From: Sinorhizobium americanum
Lineage (GTDB): Bacteria > Pseudomonadota > Alphaproteobacteria > Rhizobiales > Rhizobiaceae
Assembly (NCBI RefSeq): GCF_001651855.1
Contig: NZ_LNQC01000032.1
Coordinates: 1 to 48,323 of the forward strand
Reading direction: 5' to 3'
Length of the DNA stretch: 48,323 nt
The notes beneath the pieces were generated by a model, which was not told the origin of the DNA, did not search any database, and was given only the letters and a program-made list of their open reading frames with translations. The position numbers and the translations under genes are program-made. This document shows, piece after piece, positions 36,657 through 44,765 of this stretch. Numbering within the stretch: the stretch's first letter is position 1; each line of letters opens with the position of its first letter.

Positions 36657-37022
36657 TTAGCGTGGGCCGGCGGTGCCGAAGCGGGCGGCGAGCCGCTTCG
36701 GCACCTTTTCGCGCCAGGCGGCAATCAGTCTCTGCGTCAGCGACCCGTCGTCGATCTTCGAGAGCCGCACGAGCATTGCCGGCCAGCCCTTGTAGTGGTC
36801 GGTCTCGAAGAAGAGCGACGGATCGAGTTCCATTAACATCTCCTTCTCCTCGAGCGCACACATCACCACGAGCGTTTCGGCGTCCTTCATTCTGACGAAG
36901 CTCTTGCCTTTGACGAGCAGCGCCGGCGTGCCGTAGGACGTGCCGACGCTCGTCTCCGGCAGGCCTGCGGCCTCGGCGAGGCGCCGGACGCGTTCGAAGC
37001 CTGTTTCGATCTCGTCTGCCAT
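36657..37022 (-). CDS. MmcQ/YjbR family protein
   Basis: A 121-residue protein of the MmcQ/YjbR family (DUF419): GFERVRRLAEAAGLPETSVGTSYGTPALLVKGKSFVRMKDAETLVVMC, then DPSLFFETDHYKGWPAMLVRLSKI and a terminal helix with LIAAWREKVPKRLAARF. The E. coli member has a DNA-binding-like alpha/beta fold; its role is unknown. The ATG at 37022 is the family start; the longer frame upstream reads through non-coding sequence. No strong ribosome site. It lies 49 bases downstream of the 65-residue gene and could share its transcript. Confidence 0.88.
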   Translation of the reverse strand: MADEIETGFERVRRLAEAAGLPETSVGTSYGTPALLVKGKSFVRMKDAETLVVMCALEEKEMLMELDPSLFFETDHYKGWPAMLVRLSKIDDGSLTQRLIAAWREKVPKRLAARFGTAGPR

Positions 37023-37071
37023 CGGTGACCGTCGTTCGCCCGGACCGGATTGCTCCGAACTGTGGCGATGA

Positions 37072-37269
37072 TCAGCTGCAATCGCAAGTGCTGATCGTAT
37101 TCGCGCGGGGCCATGGCCAGTCCGGGAATGGCAGGTCCGCGAGTTCGCGTTCGGCCATCCGAGCAAGATCGGGATGCTGCAGCGGATCACGCAGCCAATC
37201 CCCATAGGCGTCGGCTCGTTCGTCGCCACGCTTCAGGGACAGTTTTAGAATAGAGAAAAGCTTCAACAT
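37072..37269 (-). CDS. Small rhizobial protein of unknown function
   Basis: A 65-residue protein: a basic amphipathic start MLKLFSILKLSLKRGDERADAYGDW, then DPLQHPDLARMAERELADLPFPDWPW. The pattern 'D-P-L-x-H-P-x-[LI]-x-x-M-x-x-x-E-L-x-D-L-P-[FL]' is common in short proteins of Rhizobiales, comparable in size and helical character to DUF1127-type proteins. GGAGGAA lies directly before the ATG at 37269, which strongly supports translation. It is divergent from the LysR gene, and LysR regulators often control their divergent neighbour. Confidence 0.75.
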   Translation of the reverse strand: MLKLFSILKLSLKRGDERADAYGDWLRDPLQHPDLARMAERELADLPFPDWPWPRANTISTCDCS

Positions 37270-37417
37270 GCGGTTCCTCCATTCGGAATGCCGCGGCTTT
37301 GTGAAATGAGCCAAGATCAACACGCAGCCGGCGGCAATGTATTGAACTTCCGCTGAAAATCCTCAGCCAGTCCGGAGACATCGCAATCAGCATCTGCCTC
37401 TCAAGGTGATTTTGCAA

Positions 37418-37451
37418 TTGAGATTGCCGTATCATTAGTTTAGAAAAACTA
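37418..37451 (+). promoter_or_regulatory. Promoter and inverted repeat of the LysR gene
   Basis: TTGAGA (37418-37423) and TAGAAA (37441-37446) are 17 bases apart. They place transcription start near 37453, the A of the ATG. Overlapping the -10 is the inverted repeat TAGTTT-AGAA-AAACTA (37436-37451), a possible site for autoregulation. Confidence 0.5.
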
Positions 37452-37452
37452 T

Positions 37453-38388
37453 ATGCGAGAGATCAACACGATCCACTTGAATGGGTTGCGCGCTGTCGAG
37501 GCGGCCGGGCGGCTTGGTTCGCTTGCGGCCGCGGCGGAGGAACTCGGCGTCACGCCCGGCGCCGTCAGCCAGCAGATTGCCAAGACCGAGGCGCAGCTCG
37601 GGCGAGCCCTTTTCGAGCGCTTGCCGAGGGGGCTGGTGCCGACCGAGGCGGGCCGGGTGCTTTTGGGGCGACTGTCAAACGCCTTTACGGAGATTGCCCA
37701 AGCCGTGGGCGAAGCCCGGCGCCGCGACGAATCGGTGCTGACCGTATCGGTGGCCCCGGTTTTCGCGGCGCGCTGGCTCGTCTACCGGCTCAATCGTTTT
37801 GCCGACTGCCACCCCGAGATCCGATTGCGAATCGATGCGACCACCAAGCTTGCGAACGTCGATACGTCGGATGTCGATCTCGCCATTCGCGTCGGTGCGG
37901 GGCATTGGCCGGGCGTGCGCGCCGAGCTGCTATTGGAGCAGGAGGTCTTTCCCGTCTGCTCGCCGGCACTCGCCGCGGACCTGCACAAGCCGGGGGACAT
38001 CCTGAAGCTGCCGGCCGTCATCGACGAGCACGCCATGTTCTCCTGGGAGGTGTGGCTGAAGGCGGCCGGTCTATCCGGCGCCGAGATGACCGTGCGCCAC
38101 AGCTTCAACGATGCCTCGCTGGCGCTCGATGCCGCCATTGCCGGCCAGGGCGTGATGATCGCCTGGCAGACGCTTGCCGGCTATGCCGTGATGAAGGGCA
38201 GCCTCGTGGCGCCCTTCGGCATCCGCGCCAAAACCGGCTTCGGGCACTATTTCGTCACCTCGGCCTCGAGGCGTGAAAGCAAGGCAGTGCTTGCCTTCAA
38301 GCGCTGGGTGCGCGAGGAAGTGGAGGAGGGGATGCGGCAGCTCTCCGCTATTCCGTCTCCTTCAGCCGTTCTTCCATCATCGCCTTGA
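37453..38388 (+). CDS. LysR-family transcriptional regulator, GcvA-like
   Basis: A 311-residue LysR regulator. The winged helix-turn-helix lies at about 8-65: [59 protein letters not shown]. The effector-binding domain (90-300) contains [29 protein letters not shown] and [10 protein letters not shown], the pattern of the GcvA subgroup. No ribosome binding site precedes the ATG at 37453 and the best promoter would start transcription at that ATG, so the mRNA may be leaderless. The 3' end overlaps the convergent GST-like gene by 41 bases. Target genes are unknown; the divergent 65-residue gene is the first candidate. Confidence 0.9.
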   Translation: MREINTIHLNGLRAVEAAGRLGSLAAAAEELGVTPGAVSQQIAKTEAQLGRALFERLPRGLVPTEAGRVLLGRLSNAFTEIAQAVGEARRRDESVLTVSVAPVFAARWLVYRLNRFADCHPEIRLRIDATTKLANVDTSDVDLAIRVGAGHWPGVRAELLLEQEVFPVCSPALAADLHKPGDILKLPAVIDEHAMFSWEVWLKAAGLSGAEMTVRHSFNDASLALDAAIAGQGVMIAWQTLAGYAVMKGSLVAPFGIRAKTGFGHYFVTSASRRESKAVLAFKRWVREEVEEGMRQLSAIPSPSAVLPSSP

Positions 38389-39007
38389 AGGCCGGGCGGG
38401 ACTGGCAGCGCGCCAGCCATGCCTTGACGCGCGGGTGCTGCTCGAAAAGCGCCGCCTGGCTCATCGTATAACGGAACACCTCGGCGAGGTTGACATCGGC
38501 GACCGTAAAGCGGCCGCCGACCAGGTTGTCGCGGCCGTCGAGATGCGCCTCGAGCCTGGCAAAGGATTTCTCGAGCGCCCGCATGCAGGTGGCGATCAGG
38601 GCCTGCCCGTCGGGCGTGTTCTCCATGCCGGCGTCATAGGCGAGGACGATCTTGACCGCATGCGGCTCGACCTCGGTCGCCGCCCACATGGTCCAATTGC
38701 CGATCTGTCCCTCCTCGGAAAGGTCGGCCGGCGCCAGCGGCCCGCCATGCTTGCGGGCAAGATAGAGATTATTGGCAAGCGATTCGGTCAGCACCAGCCC
38801 GTCGTCGTCGATCGCCGGAATGAGGCCCATGGGATTGACGGCGAGAAAGCTCGGCGAGCGCGTGTTGATCGGTGCGTCCGCGGCCAGCGGGTCGGCAAGG
38901 CGACGCGCCTGGATAACCGGCACGGATTTGAAGGGAATGCCGAGTTCTCCGGCCATCCAGTAGTTGCGCGATGCGCGCGAGCGGTAAACACCATAAATCG
39001 TCAGCAT
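38348..39007 (-). CDS. Glutathione S-transferase family protein
   Basis: A 219-residue GST-like protein. The N-terminal domain begins [30 protein letters not shown], with a Ser/Arg-rich loop where the catalytic residue lies, and [27 protein letters not shown]. The helical C-terminal domain has [19 protein letters not shown] with the N-capping motif and [20 protein letters not shown] precedes the ATG at 39007 at ideal spacing. Its 3' end overlaps the end of the LysR gene, read the other way, by 41 bases. Substrate unknown. Confidence 0.9.
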   Translation of the reverse strand: MLTIYGVYRSRASRNYWMAGELGIPFKSVPVIQARRLADPLAADAPINTRSPSFLAVNPMGLIPAIDDDGLVLTESLANNLYLARKHGGPLAPADLSEEGQIGNWTMWAATEVEPHAVKIVLAYDAGMENTPDGQALIATCMRALEKSFARLEAHLDGRDNLVGGRFTVADVNLAEVFRYTMSQAALFEQHPRVKAWLARCQSRPAFKAMMEERLKETE

Positions 39008-39405
39008 CTCGGCCTCCTCGGTTGGCAATGCCGCCATTGCATACGCAATTGCCGAGGCCTGCTGAAGCCGTCCGCCTTGATGTGTCGCATGAAATCTTTT
39101 GATGCGAACCCGATCTGCGGCCCGGTCGCACCGAGGCAGCGCCTGTTAACGGTTGCAAAGTGCGGTACCACAATCGTGATCGGATATTTACTGGCGCAAG
39201 TTCGGCTCCAGCCGTAAATGCAAGCTTGGAGTGAGGGGGCAAGAATGTTTTTGGCTTGCGTCCTCCTCCGACTTGTCGATATCGATCACCGGATGGCTTT
39301 TGCGTCGACACAAGGCCATCGCGATTTCGCTGCAAGAGCGGGACGATGCACGTTGCGCGTCGCGCCGCTCTCCTTTCTCGCCGCACTCAAACCGATCAGA
39401 GTTCG
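39008..39405. other. Non-coding stretch between the GST-like and L,D-transpeptidase genes
   Basis: About 400 bases between divergent genes. I see GCAATG-CCGC-CATTGC at 39025-39040, just upstream of the GST-like start, and TCGCAT...ATGCGA at 39085-39107, both possible operators. A longer frame runs into the transpeptidase gene but reads as basic, Arg-rich nonsense. No RNA gene seen. Confidence 0.45.
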
Positions 39406-40167
39406 ATGTCATCGCTGCCTGTCCTGTCCCGCCGCCAGTTTCTCCGTAGTTCCGGACTCGCAATCGCCTCCGCTGGCCTTGCGGGCTGCACGTCGTCGAT
39501 GAACACCGACCGTTTTCGCCAGGAAACGATGCCCGTCTATCGCAATCCTGCCCTCGAAAGCCGCTGGGTCGATCCGGCTATGCTCCAAGAGCCGCTGACT
39601 GGCCTGCCTCCGCAGGACGCCTATTACGCCGATATCTACGCGGAAAGGGGGGATGGCGGTTTTGTCGTTCCGGCCGTGCCCTATCGGCAAATCGACCCGC
39701 GCTTCTATCGCCAGGAGGTCAGCGACCCGTTCGGCGAGGCGCCCGGGACGATCGTTGTCGATACGGCGGACCGCTATCTCTATCTGATCGGATCCGGCGG
39801 CAGCGCCACGCGCTACGGCGTGGGGCTCGGGCGCGAAGGCTTCGCCTGGTCAGGGCGCGGCGTCATCCAGTGGAAGCAGAAATGGCCGAAATGGACGCCG
39901 CCGAACTCGATGATCGCCCGCCAGCCGGTGCTCGCCAAATATTCGGCCGACAATGGCGGCATGCCGCCGGGTCTCGACAATCCACTCGGCTCGCGGGCGC
40001 TCTACATCTTCCAGAACGGCCAGGACACGCTTTACCGCGTCCATGGAACGCCGGAATGGCAGTCGATTGGCAAGGCCGTCTCGTCCGGTTGCGTCCGCAT
40101 GATCAATCAGGACGTCATCGATCTCTATGACCGCGTGCGCGGCAAGGCGCCGATTCTCGTCATCTGA
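39406..40167 (+). CDS. L,D-transpeptidase (YkuD family), Tat-type lipoprotein
   Basis: A 253-residue cell-wall enzyme. The N terminus has a twin-arginine motif (LSRRQFLRSSGLAIASAGLAGC) followed directly by a lipobox, so it is probably exported by Tat and lipidated. The YkuD catalytic domain lies at about 125-250: GTIVVDTADRYLYLIGSGG, GVGLGREGFAWSGRGVI, and the active site HGTPEWQSIGKAVSSGCVRM with Cys229. It forms 3-3 peptidoglycan cross-links or attaches lipoproteins, as in other Rhizobiales, which depend heavily on this enzyme class. The ATG at 39406 gives the clean signal; the longer frame upstream is rejected. It is convergent with ohrR. Confidence 0.93.
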   Translation: MSSLPVLSRRQFLRSSGLAIASAGLAGCTSSMNTDRFRQETMPVYRNPALESRWVDPAMLQEPLTGLPPQDAYYADIYAERGDGGFVVPAVPYRQIDPRFYRQEVSDPFGEAPGTIVVDTADRYLYLIGSGGSATRYGVGLGREGFAWSGRGVIQWKQKWPKWTPPNSMIARQPVLAKYSADNGGMPPGLDNPLGSRALYIFQNGQDTLYRVHGTPEWQSIGKAVSSGCVRMINQDVIDLYDRVRGKAPILVI

Positions 40168-40179
40168 CGACGGCGAGCC

Positions 40180-40671
40180 TCAATCGGCCGCGTTTCCCTC
40201 GTCCTGGCTGTCGACCAGGCGCTGCGTCAGCCGATGCAGCGCCTCACGCAGCTCTCCGAGTTCCTCGAGGCTGCAGCCCGTAGCCCTGCCGATCTCCGCG
40301 AGGATCTTGAAGGCCTCGGTTTTCAGGCGCCGACCGTTTTCCGTGAGGCTGACGATGACCTGCCTTTCGTCGGCCGGGTCGCGCATGCGCCCGACATAGC
40401 CTGCTGCCTCCAGCCGCTTGAGCAGGGGCGAGAGAGTGCCTGAATCGAGACCCAGTTCCTCGCCGATCCGCTTCACAGTCATGCCGTCCCGTTGCCACAG
40501 CGCCAAGAGCACGAGATACTGCGGATAGGTTAGCCCGAAGCGGTCGAGGAGCGGCTTGTAGGCCCGGTTGAAGGCGTGCGTCGCGGAATAGACGGCAAAG
40601 CAAAGTTGCTGGCCGAGCGCCAGCGCCTCGTCGGGGAATGGGTTTTCAGTTTTCACCGCTTTGGTTGTCAT
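40180..40671 (-). CDS. ohrR: Organic-peroxide-sensing repressor OhrR (MarR family)
   Basis: A 163-residue MarR-family regulator. The redox-sensing cysteine is Cys24 in [37 protein letters not shown], the characteristic OhrR start. The winged helix has [51 protein letters not shown]. Organic hydroperoxides oxidise the cysteine and release the repressor from DNA. It is divergent from ohr, 116 bases apart, with AT-rich inverted repeats between them, so it controls both itself and ohr. The start at ATG 40671 has only a weak ribosome site. Confidence 0.94.
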   Translation of the reverse strand: MTTKAVKTENPFPDEALALGQQLCFAVYSATHAFNRAYKPLLDRFGLTYPQYLVLLALWQRDGMTVKRIGEELGLDSGTLSPLLKRLEAAGYVGRMRDPADERQVIVSLTENGRRLKTEAFKILAEIGRATGCSLEELGELREALHRLTQRLVDSQDEGNAAD

Positions 40672-40709
40672 TGCCGGATTGTCGCAAATTCACGCCCAGA
40701 ATGCAATTT

Positions 40710-40749
40710 GCAAAATTAATTTGCGTCCAATTTAATTTTGCGCTATTGA
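40710..40749 (+). promoter_or_regulatory. ohr promoter with OhrR-type operator
   Basis: GCAAAATTAA (40710-40719) and its complement TTAATTTTGC (40732-40741) form an inverted repeat with a 12-base spacer. The ohr promoter fits TTGCGT (40721-40726)-17 bases-TATTGA (40744-40749), so the right arm lies between -35 and -10, where a bound repressor would block RNA polymerase. A related GCAATTTGC lies just upstream. Confidence 0.7.
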
Positions 40750-40787
40750 TTTTTCATCGACAACGAAGCCAAGCAAGGAGAACTGCC

Positions 40788-41210
40788 ATGCCCATTCTTT
40801 ATCGCACCACCGCATCTGCCTCCGGGGGCCGCGCCGGCCAGGCCAAGAGCGCCGACGGCATTCTCGACGTCACGCTCACCGTGCCGAAGGAACTGGGCGG
40901 CGATGGGGCACGCGGCACCAATCCGGAGCAGCTTTTTGCGGCCGGCTACTCCGCCTGCTTCCTCGGCGCGCTGAAGTTCGTGGCCGGCAAGGAAAAGGTA
41001 AAGCTTGCCGAAGACACGAAAGTGACAGGCACGGTCGGCATCGGCCCGCGTGACGACGGCACCGGCTTCTTCATCGATGCGGCGCTTGAGATCTCTTCAC
41101 CCGGCGTCGACAAGGCGGTGCTCGAGGACCTCGTCCAGAAGGCGCATATCGTTTGCCCCTACAGCCATGCAACCCGGGGCAATGTCGACGTGAAACTGTC
41201 GGTGGCCTGA
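40788..41210 (+). CDS. ohr: Organic hydroperoxide resistance protein Ohr
   Basis: A 140-residue Ohr/OsmC-fold peroxidase that reduces organic and fatty-acid hydroperoxides using lipoylated proteins. The two redox cysteines are Cys57 ([12 protein letters not shown]) and Cys123 ([13 protein letters not shown]). The N-terminal [20 protein letters not shown] is the Ohr signature. AAGGAG lies seven bases before the ATG at 40788. It is controlled by the divergent ohrR through the operator in between and ends at a strong bidirectional hairpin. Confidence 0.96.
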   Translation: MPILYRTTASASGGRAGQAKSADGILDVTLTVPKELGGDGARGTNPEQLFAAGYSACFLGALKFVAGKEKVKLAEDTKVTGTVGIGPRDDGTGFFIDAALEISSPGVDKAVLEDLVQKAHIVCPYSHATRGNVDVKLSVA

Positions 41211-41227
41211 CGGTATCCTGAATATCC

Positions 41228-41255
41228 GATGAAGCCCGCAAGGGTGGGCTTCATC
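41228..41255. terminator. Bidirectional terminator between ohr and the PhnA-like gene
   Basis: GATGAAGCCC and GGGCTTCATC form a perfect 10-base-pair stem with an eight-base loop, between two convergent stops. T-rich sequence follows on the plus side (TTGCTTTCT). Confidence 0.8.
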
Positions 41256-41263
41256 TTGCTTTC

Positions 41264-41476
41264 TCAGGCCTTCCTGAGAAATTCGGTTCGCAGCACCAGC
41301 CCCTTGACCTTTTCGACGCGGCACTCGACCTCGTCCGGATTGTCCGTCAGCCGAATGCCCTTCACCAGCGTACCCCGCTTCAGGGTGGTCGAGGTGCCCT
41401 TCACCTTCAGGTCCTTGATCAGGGTGACGTTGTCGCCATCCTTGAGGATCGTACCGTTCGAATCCTTGACGTCCAT
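41264..41476 (-). CDS. PhnA-like protein (short form)
   Basis: A 70-residue protein matching the C-terminal PhnA domain: MDVKDSNGTILKDGDNVTLIKDLKVKGTSTTLKRGTLVKGIRL and NPDEVECRVEKVKGLVLRTEFLRKA. PhnA was first noted near phosphonate genes in E. coli, but its function is unknown and most homologs are not linked to phosphonate use. The N-terminal zinc ribbon of the long form is absent here, as in many alphaproteobacterial members. The ATG at 41476 follows AAAGGG. A degraded mosaic repeat lies just upstream. Confidence 0.88.
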   Translation of the reverse strand: MDVKDSNGTILKDGDNVTLIKDLKVKGTSTTLKRGTLVKGIRLTDNPDEVECRVEKVKGLVLRTEFLRKA

Positions 41477-41491
41477 GGGTGGCCCTTTCGC

Positions 41492-41570
41492 CGCATGATT
41501 CCTCAAACCGGAATCGACCGACATAATCACGCAGCATTCAAGGTGCCACAGCGATCTTCGTGTGTCTGAC
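41492..41570 (-). repeat. Degraded Sinorhizobium mosaic palindromic repeat, copy 4
   Basis: Read on the minus strand, it keeps the order of the family: GTCAGACACACGAAGATCGCTGTGGCACCTTGAATGCTG, then GATTATG...CATGATTCC arms with AACCGGAATCG inside. The inner hairpin of the first block is lost and several positions differ. It abuts the stop codon of the HerA-like gene. Confidence 0.65.
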
Positions 41571-43123
41571 TATCGCTTCAGGCTGCCGAGAATGCCGCGG
41601 ACGAGCGCCCGTCCCACCTGGGTTGCGACCGTGCGGGCGACAGACTTCATTGCCGCCTCCATGATCGTTTCGCGCTGATAGCCGGAGGAGCGCGGCCGGG
41701 CCTGCCGGCCGGTAGCTGTCTCCTTCTCGTCATCCCCAAAGCCGGGCAGGGTCCAGCGGCTGCGGCCGATCTGTTCTTCGGTCGTCTGCGCTTCGGCCTG
41801 TTCGGCGGCGTCTGCCGCCTTTTCAGCCCGTTTGGCGAGGAGCTCATAGGCCGATTCCCGGTCGAAGTCCTCGTCGTAGAGCCCACGCACCGGGCTGACA
41901 TTGATGACATTCTGCCGCTCGGCCTCCGTCAGCGGACCGAGCCGCGAGGCCGGCGGCCGGATCAAGGTCCGCTCGACCATCGACGGCGACCCCTTGCCCT
42001 CGAGCGTCGAGACCAGCGCCTCGCCGGTGCCGAGATTGGTGATCACCTCGGCGCAATTGAAATCCGGATTGGGGCGGAACGTGTCGGCCGCGGTCTTCAC
42101 CGCCTTCTGCTCGCGCGGCGAATAGGCGCGCAGCGCATGCTGGACGCGATTGCCGAGCTGGGCGAGCACGGTTTCCGGCACGTCGAGCGGGTTCTGGGTG
42201 ACGAAATAGACACCGACGCCCTTGGAGCGGATCAGCCGCACCACCTGTTCGACGCGCTCGACGAGCACCTTCGGCGCGTCGTTGAAGAGCAGATGCGCCT
42301 CGTCGAAGAAGAACACCAGTTTCGGCTTGTCCGGGTCGCCGACTTCCGGCAGTTCCTCGAAAAGCTCCGACAGCAGCCACAGCAGGAAGGTCGCATAAAG
42401 CCGCGGGTTCATCATCAGCTTGTCGGCGGCAAGCACCGAGATTGCGCCGCGCCCGTCATTCGTCGTGCGCATGATATCGGTGATCTTCAGCGCCGGCTCG
42501 CCGAAGAAGTGTTCGGCACCCTGCTGTTCAAGGATCAGAAGCTCGCGCTGGATCGAGCCGACCGACGACTTCGAGATGAAGCCGAACTGGTTCGAGAGCT
42601 CGCTCGCATTCTCGCCCATGTAGTTCAGCAGCGACTGCAGGTCCTTGAGATCGAGGAGCGGCAGGCCGCCTTCGTCGGCGATCTTGAAGGCGATGTTCAG
42701 CACGCCCTCCTGGGCATCGCTGGCATTCATCAGCCGCGACAGGAGAAGCGGCCCCATCTCCGACAACGTCGTGCGGACGCGGTGGCCTTTCTCTCCGTAG
42801 AGGTCCCAGAAGATCACCGGAAATTCCTGGAAATCATAGGGCGAAAGGCCGATCTGCTCGGCGCGCTTGAGGAGAAAGTCCTTGGCCTCGCCGATGGCGC
42901 CGATGCCGGAAAGGTCGCCCTTGACGTCGGCGCAGAACACCGGCACGCCGGCATTCGAAAATCCTTCTGCGAGGATCTGCAGCGTCACGGTCTTGCCGGT
43001 ACCGGTGGCGCCGGTGATCAGCCCATGGCGGTTGCCGAACTTCAGTTCGAGATATTCGGGCTTGTTGATCGCATCGTCCGGCTTGCGGCTGGTCCCGATA
43101 TAGAGCTTGCCTTCCTGCAGCAT
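41570..43123 (-). CDS. HerA-like ATPase (DUF853 family)
   Basis: A 517-residue P-loop ATPase of the HerA/FtsK superfamily, DUF853 branch (YjgR-like). Walker A is GLITGATGTGKTVTLQ with GATGTGKT at 38-45; Walker B is KLVFFFDEAHLLFND. Other family segments are FCADVKGDLSGIG, PVIFWDLYGEKGHRVRTT, YFVTQNPLDVPETVLAQLGNRVQHALRAYSPREQKAV. The C-terminal 70 residues are charged and low in complexity and end in an amphipathic helix. Its role is unknown; DNA or protein translocation is presumed from the fold. The ATG at 43123 has GAGAGGAA upstream. The gene stands alone, without a NurA nuclease or SIR2/Cap partner. Confidence 0.92.
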   Translation of the reverse strand: MLQEGKLYIGTSRKPDDAINKPEYLELKFGNRHGLITGATGTGKTVTLQILAEGFSNAGVPVFCADVKGDLSGIGAIGEAKDFLLKRAEQIGLSPYDFQEFPVIFWDLYGEKGHRVRTTLSEMGPLLLSRLMNASDAQEGVLNIAFKIADEGGLPLLDLKDLQSLLNYMGENASELSNQFGFISKSSVGSIQRELLILEQQGAEHFFGEPALKITDIMRTTNDGRGAISVLAADKLMMNPRLYATFLLWLLSELFEELPEVGDPDKPKLVFFFDEAHLLFNDAPKVLVERVEQVVRLIRSKGVGVYFVTQNPLDVPETVLAQLGNRVQHALRAYSPREQKAVKTAADTFRPNPDFNCAEVITNLGTGEALVSTLEGKGSPSMVERTLIRPPASRLGPLTEAERQNVINVSPVRGLYDEDFDRESAYELLAKRAEKAADAAEQAEAQTTEEQIGRSRWTLPGFGDDEKETATGRQARPRSSGYQRETIMEAAMKSVARTVATQVGRALVRGILGSLKR

Positions 43124-43351
43124 GGCATTCCTCTCCGAATCGATTTTGTCAATGGAACCGGGCATTTGCCGGATATTGTGCAAAGTCCGTCATCGAAATA
43201 TTGCTCGGTTCTGTTATAGGCCGTGCACCGCGGCCCGGCAACACGGGTTGTAGGCGAGGCGGGGCTCCCGCCAGCCTGCCACGCCGGATATGTTGATGCA
43301 GGACGGATATGTGCTCGGGTGCTATTGTCATTCCGGAAGCGATATTTTACC

Positions 43352-43367
43352 TTGACGTCAACGTCAA
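43352..43367. promoter_or_regulatory. Inverted repeat TTGACGT-CA-ACGTCAA upstream of the DUF2267 gene
   Basis: Two perfect 7-base arms with a 2-base spacer, 20 bases before the DUF2267 start. The pattern resembles MerR-family sites of the LiuR type in proteobacteria (TTTACGT-NN-ACGTAAA). No -10 was found at the spacing expected for MerR control, so activator or repressor action is undecided. Confidence 0.45.
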
Positions 43368-43387
43368 AATTGTACGAGGAGATTCCC

Positions 43388-43780
43388 ATGAGTGAACTGG
43401 TTACGCGGGTAGCGGAAAATGTCGGTCTCGAGCCCGCGAAGGCCGAGAAGGCGGTGGGCATGATCCTCGGCTTCCTCCAGCGCGAAGCGGCCGAAGGCCC
43501 GGTCGCCCGGATGATCGAAGCTATTCCCGGCGCGCCGGAACTGGTCGCTCAGTACAGCGGCGAGGGCGGCAATGGCGGCGGCCTGCTCGGCGGGCTCCTG
43601 TCGGCGGTCGGCGGCGGCGGCGTCATGGCGCTCGGCCAGCAACTGATGAGCCAGGGACTCGGCATGGGCGAAATCACCGGGCTCGCCAGGGAGACCATCG
43701 CCTATGCCAAGGAAAAGGCCGGCGACGAGGTCGTGGACGAGGTGGTCGCCTCCGTTCCGGGTCTCAGCCAGTTCGTCTGA
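43388..43780 (+). CDS. DUF2267-type protein
   Basis: A 130-residue soluble protein. The start SELVTRVAENVGLEPAKAEKAVGMILGFLQREAAEGPVARMIEAIPGAPELVAQY is the helical pattern of DUF2267/DUF2780-like proteins. Then comes a glycine-rich segment (GEGGNGGGLLGGLLSAVGGGGVMALGQQLMSQGLGMGEI) and a helical end with VPGLSQFV. GAGGAG lies six bases before the ATG at 43388. Function is unknown. The gene is monocistronic, with an inverted repeat upstream and a strong terminator downstream. Confidence 0.8.
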   Translation: MSELVTRVAENVGLEPAKAEKAVGMILGFLQREAAEGPVARMIEAIPGAPELVAQYSGEGGNGGGLLGGLLSAVGGGGVMALGQQLMSQGLGMGEITGLARETIAYAKEKAGDEVVDEVVASVPGLSQFV

Positions 43781-43791
43781 TTCCACGATTA

Positions 43792-43821
43792 ATCCCCTCT
43801 GGCCTGCAGGCCAGAGGGGAT
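43792..43821. terminator. Bidirectional terminator between DUF2267 and the aldo/keto reductase
   Basis: ATCCCCTCTGGCC and GGCCAGAGGGGAT form a perfect 13-base-pair stem around TGCA. The two convergent genes end on either side. Confidence 0.85.
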
Positions 43822-43837
43822 AGCCGCAGCTCTCAAC

Positions 43838-44668
43838 TCAAGCGTCCCACAGCGGCGCCAGCCCTGCCGGGTTGACGATCCGCCCGTCCGGGCGGGCAAG
43901 GCCGCGGATCGCCGCCATTTCTTCCCGCGTCAGCGCGAAATCGAAGATCGCGAAATTTTCCTCGAGCCGCGCCTCGGTGGCGGTTTTCGACAGGGCAATC
44001 ACATCCTGCTGCTGCACCAGCCATCTGAGCACCACTTGCGCGGCTGTCTTGCCGTGGCGGTTGCCGATGTCGTTCAGCAGTTGGTCGGAAGGCACCTTGC
44101 CGTTGGCCATAGCATAATAGGCGGTGAGCGACATGCCGTGTTGCCGCGCCGCCTGCAGCACCTTCGTCTGGTCGAGATAGGGATGGTATTCGACCTGGTT
44201 GGTCGCAATCGGCGCGTCGCTGAGGCGGACCGCCTCCGCCATTTGCGCCGTGTTGAAGTTGCTGACGCCGATATGGCGCACCTTGCCCGCCGCTCGAACC
44301 TCGTTCAGCGACCCGATGCGCTCGGCCATCGGCACGTCGCTGCCGCCGGGCCAGTGCAATAGCAGCAGATCGACATGGTCCGTCTTCAGCTTTCTGAGGC
44401 TCTCGTCGACTGAGGCGAGGAAGTCGTCATGGCGATACCGATCGACCCAGACCTTGGTCGTCAGGAAGATGTCGGCGCGCGGAATGCCTGAACGGTGGAT
44501 CGCCTCCCCGACCTCCGCCTCGTTGCCATAGGCCTGCGCGGTGTCCACGTGGCGGAAGCCGATCTTCAGGGCTTCCGGCAAGATCCGAAGCACCTCGGCG
44601 CCCGGCATGCGGAAAGTGCCGAAGCCGAGGGCGGGAATGTTGGCGCCGTTGGAATTGACTGCATGCAT
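43838..44668 (-). CDS. Aldo/keto reductase
   Basis: A 276-residue NADPH-dependent aldo/keto reductase of the 2,5-diketo-gluconate reductase type. The catalytic tetrad is in place: Asp42 and Tyr47 (RHVDTAQAYGNE), Lys72 (FLTTKVW) and His105 (LLLLHWPGG). The barrel continues with IGVSNFNTAQM and NQVEYHPYLDQ, and the coenzyme-binding end with VIALSKTATEARLEENFAIF. AAGGAG precedes the ATG at 44668. Substrates of this group include keto-sugars and aldehydes; the exact one cannot be told. No close operon partner. Confidence 0.94.
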   Translation of the reverse strand: MHAVNSNGANIPALGFGTFRMPGAEVLRILPEALKIGFRHVDTAQAYGNEAEVGEAIHRSGIPRADIFLTTKVWVDRYRHDDFLASVDESLRKLKTDHVDLLLLHWPGGSDVPMAERIGSLNEVRAAGKVRHIGVSNFNTAQMAEAVRLSDAPIATNQVEYHPYLDQTKVLQAARQHGMSLTAYYAMANGKVPSDQLLNDIGNRHGKTAAQVVLRWLVQQQDVIALSKTATEARLEENFAIFDFALTREEMAAIRGLARPDGRIVNPAGLAPLWDA

Positions 44669-44765
44669 GGGTGGCTCCTTGGTCGCGGGCGGAGAAATGA
44701 TGGATGTGCCCTATACTTGTCGCGGCCGGTCGCGGCTTCAAGCCGGCCAGCACGTCCTTCGTCGA

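Noticed and set aside
41570..43123. A HerA-based anti-phage defence system
   Set aside because: The protein is a DUF853 housekeeping-type ATPase and lacks a SIR2, DUF4297 or NurA partner next to it.
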